Assembly (NCBI RefSeq): GCF_004331645.1
Contig: NZ_SJSK01000001.1
Span: 1,116,001 to 1,180,000, forward strand
DNA from: Pedobacter frigiditerrae
Lineage (GTDB): Bacteria; Bacteroidota; Bacteroidia; Sphingobacteriales; Sphingobacteriaceae
Reading direction: 5' to 3'
Length of the DNA stretch: 64,000 nt
Positions within the stretch are counted from its first letter, which is position 1. Each line of letters starts with the position of its first letter. This document shows, piece after piece, positions 6,945 to 17,400 of the stretch. The notes beneath the pieces are model-generated. The model did no database searches and was not told the origin of the DNA. It saw only the letters and a program-made list of their open reading frames with translations. The translations under genes were made by a program, and so were the position numbers.

Positions 6945-8747
6945 ATGCAAAAGATTAGAAATATAGCTATTATAGCACACGTTGACCACGGTAAAACTAC
7001 ATTGGTTGATAAGATTTTACACTCTTGTTCTGTTTTTCGTGATAACGAACAAAAAGGAGAATTGATATTAGACAACAATGATTTAGAGCGTGAACGTGGG
7101 ATCACAATCGTTTCTAAAAACGTTTCGGTGCAATATAAAGACGTAAAAATTAACATCATTGATACTCCTGGTCACGCGGATTTTGGTGGTGAGGTTGAAC
7201 GTGTATTGAAAATGGCCGATGGTGTTTTGTTATTGTGTGATGCTTTTGAAGGTGCAATGCCTCAAACACGTTTCGTAACGCAAAAAGCTTTGGCTTTAGG
7301 TTTAAAACCAATTGTTGTTGTAAACAAAGTTGATAAAGAAAACTGTAGACCAGAAGAGGTTTATGAGCAAATTTTTGAGTTGTTCTTTAACTTAGAAGCT
7401 ACAGAAGATCAATTAGATTTTCCTGTAATTTATGGTTCATCTAAACAAGGTTGGATGAGTACTGATTGGAAAGTTCCAACTACTGATATTTTTGCGTTAT
7501 TGGATACAGTTGTGGCTACTATTCCACCTGCACCAATTAACGAGGGTACTTTACAAATGCAAATCACTTCATTAGATTATTCGTCTTTTGTTGGTCGTAT
7601 AGCAATTGGACGTGTACACCGTGGTACAATTAAAGAAAACCAACCTATTACCTTAATTAAACGTGATGGTAAAATGGTTAAATCTAGGGTAAAAGAACTT
7701 TATACTTTTGAAGGTTTAGGTAAAATTAGAACTACAGAAGTAGGTTCTGGAGATATTTGTGCTGTAGTTGGTATTGATGGTTTTGATATTGGTGATACGA
7801 TTGCTGATTTTGAGGCACCAGAGCAATTACCAGTAATTAGCATCGATGAACCAACAATGAACATGTTGTTTACCATTAACAACTCTCCTTTTTTTGGTAA
7901 AGAAGGTAAGTTGGTTACTTCACAACGTATCAAAGATCGTTTGATGAAGGAAATGGAGAAAAATTTAGCGTTAAAGGTTGTTGAAACTCAAGGTGCAGAT
8001 TCATGGTTGGTTTACGGCCGTGGTATTCTCCATTTATCAGTATTAATCGAAACGATGCGTCGCGAAGGTTATGAGTTACAGGTGGGTCAGCCACAAGTTA
8101 TCGTTAAAGAAATTGACGGTAAAAAATGTGAGCCAATTGAAACTTTAATTGTAGATGTACCTGGTGATGTTGCTGGTAAGGTAATCGAATTGGTAACTCA
8201 GCGTAAAGGTGAGTTGTTAATCATGGAGCCAAAAGGCGACTTACAACACTTAGAATTCGAAATCCCAGCTCGTGGTATTATCGGTTTGCGTAACAACGTA
8301 TTAACTGCAACTGCTGGCGAGGCAATTATGGCACACCGTTTCAAAGCTTACGAGCCTTGGAAAGGCACAATTCCAGGTCGTTTAAATGGAGTGTTAATTT
8401 CTATGGATAAAGGTATGACTACTGCTTATTCAATTGATAAATTGCAAGATAGAGGTCGTTTCTTTGTAGATCCAGGAGTTGATATTTACGAAGGACAAAT
8501 TTTAGGCGAGCACATTCGCGATAATGATTTAGTAATTAACATTGTTAAAGGAAAAGCATTAACGAATATGCGTGCTTCTGGTACAGATGATAATACTCGT
8601 ATCGCTCCAGCTATTAAATTCTCCTTAGAAGAATGTATGGAGTACATCCAAGCTGATGAATATATTGAAGTAACGCCTCAAAGTATGCGTTTACGTAAAA
8701 TCTTCTTAACAGAACAACTACGTAAAGCAAACGGTAGTAAAAACTAA
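6945..8747 (+). CDS. typA: Ribosome-associated translational GTPase TypA/BipA
   Basis: A 600-residue elongation-factor-type GTPase of the length usual for TypA/BipA. G1 is AHVDHGKTTL (about residues 10-19), G2 ERGITI, G3 DTPGHADF, and G4 NKVD, followed by the EF-Tu-like domain II and EF-G-like domains III and V; the C-terminal region with RAIPARGIIGLRN-like sequence (PARGIIGLRN) and TPQSMRLRK is characteristic of BipA. It binds the 70S ribosome and helps 50S assembly and translation under cold or stress. It is monocistronic here: promoter word just upstream and a strong terminator at 8783. Confidence 0.97.
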   Translation: MQKIRNIAIIAHVDHGKTTLVDKILHSCSVFRDNEQKGELILDNNDLERERGITIVSKNVSVQYKDVKINIIDTPGHADFGGEVERVLKMADGVLLLCDAFEGAMPQTRFVTQKALALGLKPIVVVNKVDKENCRPEEVYEQIFELFFNLEATEDQLDFPVIYGSSKQGWMSTDWKVPTTDIFALLDTVVATIPPAPINEGTLQMQITSLDYSSFVGRIAIGRVHRGTIKENQPITLIKRDGKMVKSRVKELYTFEGLGKIRTTEVGSGDICAVVGIDGFDIGDTIADFEAPEQLPVISIDEPTMNMLFTINNSPFFGKEGKLVTSQRIKDRLMKEMEKNLALKVVETQGADSWLVYGRGILHLSVLIETMRREGYELQVGQPQVIVKEIDGKKCEPIETLIVDVPGDVAGKVIELVTQRKGELLIMEPKGDLQHLEFEIPARGIIGLRNNVLTATAGEAIMAHRFKAYEPWKGTIPGRLNGVLISMDKGMTTAYSIDKLQDRGRFFVDPGVDIYEGQILGEHIRDNDLVINIVKGKALTNMRASGTDDNTRIAPAIKFSLEECMEYIQADEYIEVTPQSMRLRKIFLTEQLRKANGSKN

Positions 8748-8782
8748 TAATTCCTAAATTTCCTTATTGGAATTTAAATATT

Positions 8783-8815
8783 AAAAGCCTGCATTGGATT
8801 TTGCAGGCTTTTTTT
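8783..8815 (+). terminator. Rho-independent terminator after typA
   Basis: An 11-bp perfect stem, AAAAGCCTGCA paired with TGCAGGCTTTT, with an 8-nt loop and a run of T, 36 nt after the typA stop. Confidence 0.88.
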
Positions 8816-8828
8816 GTTTAAAGATTTT

Positions 8829-8900
8829 ACCATCTAAGAAACCTAAGCTCATCTAAGTCTAGTAATTGTTCTTAGGTTTTCTTTGGTGCCTTAGGTGGTT
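8829..8900. repeat. Dispersed inverted word repeat (CTAAG type)
   Basis: The left half has CATCTAAGAAACCTAAG and CATCTAAG, the right half CTTAGGTTTTCTTTGG and CCTTAGGTGG, so the strands can pair imperfectly. The build, doubled short words in inverted order, is the same as at 6745-6812. The rest of the gap up to 9093 has no ORF; 8960-9005 is a pyrimidine-rich stretch with CGCTTCGCT. Confidence 0.5.
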
Positions 8901-9093
8901 AAAAGATTTTTTTGAAAAGCAATGATAGCGCTTCTATTAATGTCAGTCCTTCTTTCCGCTTAATCTTTTTCGCTTCGCTACAAAGGATATCGCTTCAATA
9001 AGGTTAAAAATAAAATATAGTCCTTCTTAGAATTGTGACAGTTTCTTAATGAAAATCTAACAATCTGGTGGCAATTTTTACTCCTAAAGGTTT

Positions 9094-9101
9094 TAAATTT
9101 G
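9094..9101 (+). promoter_or_regulatory. Candidate -7 promoter box of the acyltransferase gene
   Basis: TAAATTTG matches TAnnTTTG exactly, 19 nt before the ATG at 9120. It overlaps the TTG that would begin a longer reading and so supports the shorter start. Confidence 0.5.
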
Positions 9102-9119
9102 CATTATCACCCTTATTGT

Positions 9120-10046
9120 ATGTTTAAAAAGGCATTTCCCTACCTAGGAATATATTTTTTAAAGTCATTATCTCTATTGCCTTTAGGCTTTTTATACCTT
9201 TTAAGCAATGTTTTTTATTTGTTAATTTATAGAGTTTTTGGCTATCGTAAAAAAGTAGTTAGGGAAAATCTGTTAAATTCTTTTCCTGAAAAAGGAATAG
9301 AAGAAATTATTGCTATAGAAAAGAAATTCTATAAATATTTTAGCGACTTATTTTTTGAGATTATCAAAATGCAGAGTATCTCTAAAAAGGAGCTAAATAA
9401 GCGTGTAAGATTCAAAAATGTAGATTTGGTAGAAGCTTACCTAAAGAACAACGAAAGCGCACTTTTCTGTGCTTCTCACTACGCAAATTATGAATGGGTT
9501 TGTATGTCTATTGGAATGACATTTTCTGGTCAGCATTACCCAATTTATAAACCCTTAAGCAATAAGGTTTTTGATAACTGGTTCTTGAAGATGAGAAGTA
9601 GATATGGAAACCAGATGATTTCAATGCGTCAAACGATTAGAGCAATCCAATCCACTAAGCATTACCCAAGCATGTTTACTTTTGGAAGCGATCAGGCACC
9701 ATCAAAAGAGGATTCTCAATATTGGACTACACTTTTAAATCAAGAGGCCTCTATCCAGCTAGGCCTTGAAAAAATCGCTAAGAAGACGAATAGACCTGTA
9801 TTTTTTTTAAAAACCAGTTATGTAAAACGAGGATACTATGAAGTTGATTGTGTACCTATTTCTTTAAATCCCGCAGATACAGCAGAATTTGAGATAACTG
9901 AATTACATACTCGTTTTTTAGAGGACTTTATTAAAGAAGAACCTGCTTATTGGCTTTGGAGTCATAGGAGGTGGAAGTACAAGCCAGAAAAACCGGTTCG
10001 AAAAAGCCCATCAAAAGATTTAAAAGAAGAAAATATTGAGGGTTAA
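9120..10046 (+). CDS. LpxL/HtrB-type lysophospholipid (lipid A) acyltransferase
   Basis: A 308-residue inner-membrane acyltransferase. The N terminus has a hydrophobic anchor (FLKSLSLLPLGFLYLLSNVFYLLIY), and the catalytic HX4E-type motif is seen as SHYANYEW near residue 122. Length and layout match the LpxL family that adds secondary acyl chains to Kdo-lipid A, taking them from acyl-ACP at the cytoplasmic face. In Bacteroidota these proteins may also acylate other lipids (for example ornithine or glycine lipids), so the substrate is left open. The start at 9120 was chosen because it follows the promoter word and begins MFKKAFPYLG; the longer TTG reading adds seven residues only. Confidence 0.87.
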   Translation: MFKKAFPYLGIYFLKSLSLLPLGFLYLLSNVFYLLIYRVFGYRKKVVRENLLNSFPEKGIEEIIAIEKKFYKYFSDLFFEIIKMQSISKKELNKRVRFKNVDLVEAYLKNNESALFCASHYANYEWVCMSIGMTFSGQHYPIYKPLSNKVFDNWFLKMRSRYGNQMISMRQTIRAIQSTKHYPSMFTFGSDQAPSKEDSQYWTTLLNQEASIQLGLEKIAKKTNRPVFFLKTSYVKRGYYEVDCVPISLNPADTAEFEITELHTRFLEDFIKEEPAYWLWSHRRWKYKPEKPVRKSPSKDLKEENIEG

Positions 10047-10212
10047 TTATATTGAACTTTGATATAAATTCATTTTTTAGTTTTTAACATTAAGCAATTG
10101 AGAAATAATCTCAAACCTTAACATCAAGCTCTTAATGTTGATTGCCAAATTTTACATCAACCAAACCTCTCTAAATTCCATTTTCTCTACTTTAGCGTTT
10201 CAATACAATATT

Positions 10213-10929
10213 ATGGAATCACTACAAGGAAAAAATGCATTAGTTACTGGTGCAGGTAAAGGTTTAGGAAAAGCAATTGCAATAGCGTTAGCAGCAGAAG
10301 GTGTAAATGTTGGTTTGGTTGGAAGAACAGAAAAAGACCTAATCGCCGTTGCCGAAGAATTAAAATCATATAAGGTAAAAACAGCAATCGCTATTGCGGA
10401 TGTCTCTGATATTGATGCAGTTAATTTAGCTGTTGCTAAAATAAAAACTGAGCTTGGCGTAATTGATATCTTGATAAATAATGCTGGAGTTGGTGCGTTC
10501 GGTAAGTTTATGGAATTGGAGCCAGCACAATGGAAACAGATTATCGAAATTAATTTATTAGGAGTCTATTATGTAACTAGGGCGGTGTTGCCAGAAATGA
10601 TAGAAAGACAAATTGGAGACATCATTAATGTTTCATCAACTGCTGGTAAAAATGGAGCTGCGGTAACAAGTGCGTACAGCGCATCTAAATTTGGGCTGAT
10701 TGGTTTGTCAGAATCGCTAATGCAGGAAGTTCGTAAACATAACATTAGAGTGAGTACCATGTTGCCAAGCACGGTTGCAACAGATATGGCAATCGATTTG
10801 AAATTAACAGATGGAAATCCTGATAAGGTAATGCAGCCAGAAGATTTTGCAGAACTATTAATTGCTCAATTGAAATTAAACAGAAGGGTTTTCGTTAAAG
10901 AAAGTGGTATTTGGTCTACAAATCCTTAA
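10213..10929 (+). CDS. Short-chain dehydrogenase/reductase (FabG-like)
   Basis: A 238-residue classical SDR. The NAD(P)-binding loop TGAGKGLG lies at residues 12-19, NNAG near residue 87, and the catalytic serine and YSASK follow. It resembles 3-ketoacyl-ACP reductases. I chose the ATG at 10213, since family members start just before KNALVTGAG; a reading from 10135 would add 26 residues that have no SDR likeness and would overrun a TACTTTAG word (10189-10196) that may be the -7 box. The downstream thioredoxin gene is 27 nt away on the same strand. The substrate is unknown. Confidence 0.88.
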   Translation: MESLQGKNALVTGAGKGLGKAIAIALAAEGVNVGLVGRTEKDLIAVAEELKSYKVKTAIAIADVSDIDAVNLAVAKIKTELGVIDILINNAGVGAFGKFMELEPAQWKQIIEINLLGVYYVTRAVLPEMIERQIGDIINVSSTAGKNGAAVTSAYSASKFGLIGLSESLMQEVRKHNIRVSTMLPSTVATDMAIDLKLTDGNPDKVMQPEDFAELLIAQLKLNRRVFVKESGIWSTNP

Positions 10930-10956
10930 ATTAGTAAAAGATAATCCCTTTTAATT

Positions 10957-11523
10957 ATGAAAAATCTGTTATTTGTTATTATTGCAATGTTTGTAGTTAA
11001 TACAAGTTTTGCACAAACTACACCACCATCGGCTGATCAAGTTTTAGCTGAAGCTTTTAAAGAAGCTAAAACACAGAAGAAAAAAGTGTTCGTTAAGTTT
11101 AGTGCTTCTTGGTGTGGCTGGTGCCATAAAATGGATGACAGTATGAATGACCCTGAGCTGAAAGCCTACTTCGATAAAAGCTTTGTGATTAAACACCTAA
11201 TTGTAATGGAATCTAAAGGAAAGGAAAATTTGGAAAATCCTGGCGCAATGGATTTGATTAAAAAGTACAATAGTGATGGTTTTGGAATCCCACTTTGGTT
11301 TATTTTTGATGAGAATGGAAAGTTATTAGTCGATTCGCATTTAAGGCCAGCAGGTGTGGGAATGGAAGTAAAGGGAAAAAATATTATCGGTTGTCCGGCA
11401 GCCAAGGAAGAAGTTGATTCTTTTGTTAAATCTCTTAAAGCAACTACAAAATTAACTGATGCAGAATTGGCAAAAATTCATGCAAGGTTTAGAAAAAATG
11501 ATCCAGCGTACAAAGCTGATTAA
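10957..11523 (+). CDS. Secreted thioredoxin-family protein
   Basis: A 188-residue protein with a signal peptide (hydrophobic core LLFVIIAMFVVNTSFA, cleavage before QTT) and a thioredoxin-like fold carrying SASWCGWCHKMD, so the redox cysteines are C53 and C56. The CGWC pair with a following histidine is typical of the thioredoxin_7 / DUF255-like group rather than of canonical CGPC thioredoxin. It is expected to act in the periplasm on disulfides, but its partner is unknown. The C-terminal half (GIPLWFIFDENGKLL) holds the cis-proline strand. It is probably co-transcribed with the SDR and ends at a very strong terminator. Confidence 0.88.
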   Translation: MKNLLFVIIAMFVVNTSFAQTTPPSADQVLAEAFKEAKTQKKKVFVKFSASWCGWCHKMDDSMNDPELKAYFDKSFVIKHLIVMESKGKENLENPGAMDLIKKYNSDGFGIPLWFIFDENGKLLVDSHLRPAGVGMEVKGKNIIGCPAAKEEVDSFVKSLKATTKLTDAELAKIHARFRKNDPAYKAD

Positions 11524-11540
11524 TTTTTGAAGAAGTATCT

Positions 11541-11585
11541 AGCCACAGATTAACTGATATTACTCAGTTAATCTGTGGCTTTTTT
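11541..11585. terminator. Perfect 17-bp terminator of the AGCCACAGATT repeat family
   Basis: Positions 11541-11557 and 11564-11580 pair over 17 nt around TATTAC, followed by a run of T. The stem word AGCCACAGATT returns at 37696 and, with one change, at 37837. It ends the thioredoxin gene and, lying between convergent genes, may also stop the minus-strand transcript. Confidence 0.9.
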
Positions 11586-11596
11586 GTTTGATATTC

Positions 11597-12307
11597 TCAA
11601 TCAACAATTACAATTAAAGAGGAGTTCTTGATATTACTATAACCAAAACCATCATAAATAATTCGACTGGTTAAGGTTTTAATCTCAATTGAATTTTTAA
11701 AATAGTCCAACTTATAATTGTATATAAGTGATTTTTCATCTGAACTTAATTCAAATCCTAGGCCTTTTAAAACTTTTCTATTTGATTTAGAAAGAATATA
11801 TTCTTTTTTTAGCTTTTTATATTTAGGAATGGTAATAATGATAGAATCGGTACTTCTTTTAAAATCTAAATACAGATGATTTTCAAGATTTAGAAAGAAT
11901 TGGAACCTTTGTATTTTTCCTTCAATTAATTTGTAAATAACATCATCAAACTCTTGCCCATCAATTTGAAAAGGAACGGATTTTTCTTTTAAAGATTTTA
12001 TCTTTTGTTCAAGGTAGTTCTTTTTAGCTTCGAAATAATCTTTCATTTTACGATTATCTTGAACTAACTTTTCATACTCAGATTTAGAATAATTATGAAG
12101 CAAATATTCTAATTGTTCAATTTCTTCATAGTTTGGGTTTTCTAATTTTCGTAGTAAAGAAAATGATTGATTAACCTTAAATAAGGCTTTTTGATGTTGA
12201 TGAGCTTGTTTGTATTCCCCATTTTTTATATGGTCGTTAATTAGGGATTCAAGACTTTGTCTTTCCTCTTCATAAAACTTCAATATCTCGTTGAGCTCTT
12301 CGTTCAT
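11597..12307 (-). CDS. Hypothetical coiled-coil protein next to glycosyltransferase genes
   Basis: I do not recognise a family. The 236-residue protein has no signal peptide or membrane segment. The first half is rich in glutamate, lysine, leucine and glutamine with heptad-like spacing (residues about 1-110, including NYLEQKIKSLKEKS), so long helices or a coiled coil are likely; the second half alternates hydrophobic and charged residues and looks beta-rich (LYLDFKRSTDSIIITIPKYKKLKKEYI). It follows the GT2 gene by 5 nt on the same strand, so it is probably in that operon, but the sequence gives no function. Confidence 0.72.
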   Translation of the reverse strand: MNEELNEILKFYEEERQSLESLINDHIKNGEYKQAHQHQKALFKVNQSFSLLRKLENPNYEEIEQLEYLLHNYSKSEYEKLVQDNRKMKDYFEAKKNYLEQKIKSLKEKSVPFQIDGQEFDDVIYKLIEGKIQRFQFFLNLENHLYLDFKRSTDSIIITIPKYKKLKKEYILSKSNRKVLKGLGFELSSDEKSLIYNYKLDYFKNSIEIKTLTSRIIYDGFGYSNIKNSSLIVIVD

Positions 12308-12312
12308 CTTCT

Positions 12313-13068
12313 CTAATCATTTGTCCTTCTATGCCTAATAAAATATTGCGCCAAGTTAAATGCAATGAAGATGTGATTAATCACCGTTGGTATAATACCG
12401 TAATAGTGACTTAAAATTTTAAAACGCTCTTTTAAGCTCGCCAAGTGCTTTTTCTTAGACATTCCGCCTACCAAATATTTAGCTACATATAAATGCGTAT
12501 TTACAATGTTAGATGATTTTTTAGCGGCTTTGATAATCCAATCTATGTCCGAACTGTATTTATACTGCAAATCGTAAGGTTCGGTTAAACTTCTTTTAAT
12601 GTAAATAGCTTGATGACTTACATTCATCCCAAACTTAAAACTGTGCCAATCAAAATGTTCTGGTGCTCTATGTCTTCGTTGGCCTAAGCTTTTCCAGTTT
12701 TCATCAAACATTTCAGTTTCTCCATAATAAATATCTCCAGAAGCTGCCGATGAAAAAACATCTGTAACTGTTTCTGAGGCATAAATCTCATCACCAGAAT
12801 TCATAAACAGCACATAATCGCCTGTGGCTAAAGCCAAACCTTTATTCATGGCATCGTAAATTCCTCTATCTTGCTCAGACACAAGAACTGCTAATCTATC
12901 TTTATACTTATTAATGATATCAAAAGTTCCATCATTTGAGGCACCATCTATAACAATATATTCAATATTGCTATAGGTTTGATTTAGTACAGAAAGCATC
13001 GTTCTTTCAATATCCCTTGTATTATTATAAACGATGGTAATTACGCTAAGTTTAGGATTTATGGTCAT
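12313..13068 (-). CDS. Family 2 glycosyltransferase
   Basis: A 251-residue GT-A enzyme. It opens LSVITIVYNNTRDIERTMLSV, with the nucleotide-binding aspartates in YIVIDGASNDGT and the metal-binding loop in MNSGDEIY, as in the WcaA-type transferases. A C-terminal hydrophobic stretch suggests attachment to the membrane. The ATG overlaps the stop of the upstream GT4 gene by four bases (ATGA), so translation is probably coupled. Role is likely addition of one sugar to a lipid-linked surface glycan; donor and acceptor unknown. Confidence 0.9.
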   Translation of the reverse strand: MTINPKLSVITIVYNNTRDIERTMLSVLNQTYSNIEYIVIDGASNDGTFDIINKYKDRLAVLVSEQDRGIYDAMNKGLALATGDYVLFMNSGDEIYASETVTDVFSSAASGDIYYGETEMFDENWKSLGQRRHRAPEHFDWHSFKFGMNVSHQAIYIKRSLTEPYDLQYKYSSDIDWIIKAAKKSSNIVNTHLYVAKYLVGGMSKKKHLASLKERFKILSHYYGIIPTVINHIFIAFNLAQYFIRHRRTND

Positions 13069-14336
13069 TGAGGCAAAGCGTTAATTAATGTCTGATATAA
13101 TTCTTCGTGTTTAGTGGCAACCACTACAGGTGCAAAATGATTTAAAATTGTTCTTCTAGCTTCCTTTTGAACCGTTGCCGCATCTTCATGTAAAAATAAC
13201 CATTCAATTCCATCAGCTAAATCTGATGACGATTCGTAGTTGGCCAAGTATCCATTCTCTAAATGTTTAACCATATCAGGTATTCCACCAGTTTTAAAGG
13301 CAATTACAGGCGTTGCGCAAGCTAAGCTCTCCATTACAGTGTTAGGTAAATTGTCTTCAAGAGAAGGCGTTATAAAGGCGTCTGCAGCTGCGTAACATTT
13401 GGCCAAATGCTCATCTTTATTTATGGTGCCCAAAAAAGTAGTTTTAAAAGGGAACGTTGGCACATCTTTTTCATCCTTGTTCCCAAAAATAACTAGCTCA
13501 ATTAATTCGCTAGGTATTTCTGGTCGAGCAGCAAGCTCATTTAAAGCATCAATTAGATATTGAGTTCCTTTATGTTTATCATTTTTTGAAGGCATAAATC
13601 CACTCATTAACACAAAATGATTGGCAGGGATCTTTAGAATTTTTTTTGCTTCAGCTTTTACATAAGGCTTAAAAACATCAATTTCTATGGTGTTTGGAAT
13701 AATTGAAACATTCCTGATGCCCAATAAGCTACTTTGTTTTACTGAGTTCGACATCCATCGGCTTGGCGCCACAATGTGGAAGTTAAATTCTGAATAAGCT
13801 TTTTGTTTACGCAACCAGTTTTTGTGTGAGATATCGTTTTTACCACTCAGCTTTAAGATAGGGCAATCGCCACATTGTTTATGAAAATGCTCACAGCTAT
13901 AACGCACATGGCAACCGCCAGTAAAAGCATTGCTATCGTGAAAAGTCCAAACTACAGGTTTTTCCAATTCATCAATCTCGGCTAAGAATTTGGGTGTCAA
14001 AAACCCGTGATTAACCCAGTGCAAATGAATAATATCTGCAGATTTTAAGTCAGGATGATTAACAATTGATTTGCCAAACCATTGTAAAGAGAAAGGTGTT
14101 TTTACAGCTTTTACAAATAGCTTAGCCAAATATCGCTCTGCCAGAATGTTAAAAACAGCTTTTATTTTAGCAAAAATACCTTTGGTAAAAGTATTAATTT
14201 TAGGGTTTTGACCGAATTTGTAATAGGCAATTACTTTAGAGTCGATGCCATTTTCTACCAACGCATTACTCAAACGAAGGCAAGCTCTTCCGGCTCCTCC
14301 ATTTCCATCATAGGTATTTAGGTGTACAACTTTCAA
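13065..14336 (-). CDS. Family 4 glycosyltransferase (GT-B)
   Basis: A 423-residue GT-B enzyme. The N-terminal domain opens LKVVHLNTYDGNGGAGRA, the glycine loop of GT4 enzymes; a cysteine-rich insert (CHVRYSCEHFHKQCGDC) near residue 140 is common in the Bacteroidota WcaC-like group; the C-terminal domain has FVLMSGFMPSKNDKHKGTQY and the donor-site motif TPSLEDNLPNTVMESLACATPV with its two acidic residues. No ATG lies near the domain start; I chose the TTG at 14334-14336, which encodes the residue just before KVVHLN. A TTG at 14396 would extend it by 20 residues towards the divergent gene. It feeds the GT2 gene by a four-base overlap. Confidence 0.88.
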   Translation of the reverse strand: MKVVHLNTYDGNGGAGRACLRLSNALVENGIDSKVIAYYKFGQNPKINTFTKGIFAKIKAVFNILAERYLAKLFVKAVKTPFSLQWFGKSIVNHPDLKSADIIHLHWVNHGFLTPKFLAEIDELEKPVVWTFHDSNAFTGGCHVRYSCEHFHKQCGDCPILKLSGKNDISHKNWLRKQKAYSEFNFHIVAPSRWMSNSVKQSSLLGIRNVSIIPNTIEIDVFKPYVKAEAKKILKIPANHFVLMSGFMPSKNDKHKGTQYLIDALNELAARPEIPSELIELVIFGNKDEKDVPTFPFKTTFLGTINKDEHLAKCYAAADAFITPSLEDNLPNTVMESLACATPVIAFKTGGIPDMVKHLENGYLANYESSSDLADGIEWLFLHEDAATVQKEARRTILNHFAPVVVATKHEELYQTLINALPQ

Positions 14337-14417
14337 ATCAATCAAAAATACATTTATTTGTTTAGGATTATAAAATTGTTGTGTATTTTCAACCAACCAT
14401 CAAACAAAACAACATTT

Positions 14418-17400
14418 ATGAAAAAAATCATCTTTAAAACGCTTGGCGTGATGCTATTGGTATTTCCAGTTTTTGCTAAAGCGCAAAACCAAACTTATTT
14501 TACAGCTTATCCTTCGCTAAGTCCAGATGCACAAACAATTGTGTTTAGTTATGATGGTGATATTTGGAAAGTTCCTGTAAAAGGCGGCTTGGCTTCTAGA
14601 ATTACCGGAATGGTTGGAGATGAAATTAATCCAAAAATATCGCCTGATGGCAAATGGTTAGCATTTTCATCTAACCAATTTGGTAATAATGATGTTTATT
14701 TAATGCCAATGGCAGGTGGAGATATCAGGCAATTAACTTTTAACGACGGTTCAGATGAAGTAGATAATTGGAGTTGGGATTCTAAAACCATCTACTTTAC
14801 CTCAACTAGATACAACTCTGCATCAAGTTATAAGGTGGGTGTAAATGGGGGAACCGCTGTTCGTTTGTTCGACAATTTTTTTAATACAACCCATAACATT
14901 GTAGAAGCACCAAATGGAGAACTTTTCTTTAGCGATACTTGGGAAAGCAGAAACGCTGCCAATAGAAAACATTACAAGGGAGCTTATAATCCAGACATCC
15001 AATCTTACAACCCAAAAACGAAAGCTTATAAACGTTATACCGATTTCATTGGTAAAGATTTTTGGACTAGCATTGACCAAAAAGGCAATATCTATTTTGT
15101 ATCTGATGAAGGTAACGAAGAATACAATTTGTACACTTTTATTGCAGGTAAAAAAACAGCTTTAACCAAATTTGATACTTCTATCAAACGCCCTTTTGTA
15201 GCTGCCAACGGAACAACTATAGTTTTCGAGAAAGATTATCAGTTGTATACATATGATGTTGCTGCTAAGAAAACAGAGAAAGTTAATATCAGTTCTACCA
15301 GAAATCAAGTTTTAAGCAAAGAACAAGAGTATGATGTTAGAGGAACTATTTCAGCATTTGATGCATCGCCTGATGGCAAAAAATTAGCATTTATTTCAAG
15401 AGGGGAAATTTTTGTAAGTGATGCAGAAGGAAAGTTTGTTCGTAAAATCAGCAATACTGGCGAACGAGCTTTAGAGGTTAAATGGATGGCAGATAGTAAG
15501 ACAATCTTATTTAATCAGACCATTAACGGTTACCAAAATTGGTTTACCATTACTGGCGATGGAAAGGGAACAATTAAACAATTAACATCAGACAAGGCTA
15601 ATAATCGTGATATCACTTTTAATAAAACCAAAACTTTAGCAGTTTACCTAAGTGGTAGAAATGAGTTGAGGTTATTAGATTTAAAAACATTAGAAAGTAA
15701 AACGATTGTTAAGGATGAATTTTGGGCTATTCAAAACTCAACGCCAAGTTTTTCTCCGAACGACCAATATGTGTTATTTACAGCCTTTAGAAATTTTGAA
15801 CAAGATGTTTTAGTTCACGAAATTAAGACCAATAAAACCATTAATCTAACAAATACTGGTGTAACAGAAACGGGACCGGTTTGGTCGACAGATGGGAAAT
15901 ATATTTTCTTTACCAGCTCACGTTTAAAGCCATCTTACCCAAGCGGATTGCAAGACCCACATGTATATCGCATGGCATTGAACAACTATGATACGCCTTT
16001 CCGTTCAGATAAATTTGATGAATTATTTAAAGAAGATAAACCCGGGGAGCCAAAAGAGGTTAAACCTGCTGTAACTGACCCTAAAGCTAAGCCTTCAGAT
16101 ACCGCTAAGAAAAAAACTGAAACTAAACCAACACCAAAACCACCAATTTTAATTACCATTAACACCCAAAAAATTCTAGATAGAATTGAGTTGATAAGTC
16201 AGCCTTTTGGCGGGCAATATTTAGCCGATATTTTTGCCAAGGGCGATAAAACGTATGTGTTTTTTGCATCGAACCATGAAGGAGGAATACCTGGTATTTT
16301 TAGGACTACAATTGAGCAGTTTGAAGCTAATAAAACAGAAAAAGTTACCGATGGAGGAGATTTTAACATTGTAGTTAGTGGCGATAAATTTTTTACCTTA
16401 ACTAGAGGGGAGATTAGTAAATACAGTTTTGAAGGCAATAAATCAGATAAAATAAATATTGGTTATAAATTCAGTAAAAACTTAAATTCAGAGTTTAACC
16501 AAATGTTTTATGAAACTTGGGTTGGTTTAGATGAGAACTTTTATGACGATAAATTCCATAATGTAGATTGGGAGAAAATGAAAACTCGCTATGCTGCTTA
16601 CCTGCCTTACGTAAACAGTAGAACTGATTTGAGGATTTTACTAAATGACATGCTGGGAGAGTTAAACTCATCGCACATGGGCTTTAATAGTTTTGGTGCC
16701 GAAGAACGTAAAAACTTAAATTACGTAACTAATGAAACCGGAATGATTTTCTCTAATGAAAACCCTTATAAGGTAGAAAGAATAGCTGCCAAAAGTAATG
16801 CGGCCTCACTAGGCGATAAAATTGTAGCTGGAGATGTTTTAACTCAAGTAAATGGAGTTAAGGTTGATGAAAAAATAGATAGGGATTATTATTTCAGCAA
16901 GCCATCCTTAGATAGAGAGATGACCTTAACATTTTTACGAAGTGGTAAATCTGTTAGTATAAATATTCATCCACAGAGTTCTGGAGCTTTAAAAACAAAC
17001 CTATATGATGAGTGGATTAACCAAAATCGTGATAATGTAGATAAGTTAGGGAATAATCGCATTGCGTACTCTTATATGAAAAATATGGGTGGCGGCGAGT
17101 TAGAAAGATTTCTTTTAGATATGGTTGAGCAGGAGAACAATAAAGAAGCCATTATTTTAGATTTAAGATATAACACTGGTGGAAATGTTCACGATGATGT
17201 ATTAAGATTTCTTTCGCAAAGACCATATTTGCAATGGAAATATCGTGGCGGAAAATTATCTCCTCAAAGTAACTTTGCGCCTGCAGCTAAACCTATTGTA
17301 TTGTTAATTAACGAACAGTCTTTAAGTGATGCAGAAATGACAGCAGCGGGCTTTAAAGAATTAAAATTGGGAAAAATCATTGGAACTGAATCTTACCGAT

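Noticed and set aside
14322..14417. N-terminal extension of the tricorn-like protease
   Set aside because: The signal peptide begins at the ATG at 14418; the extension would precede it and overlap the start region of the divergent glycosyltransferase.
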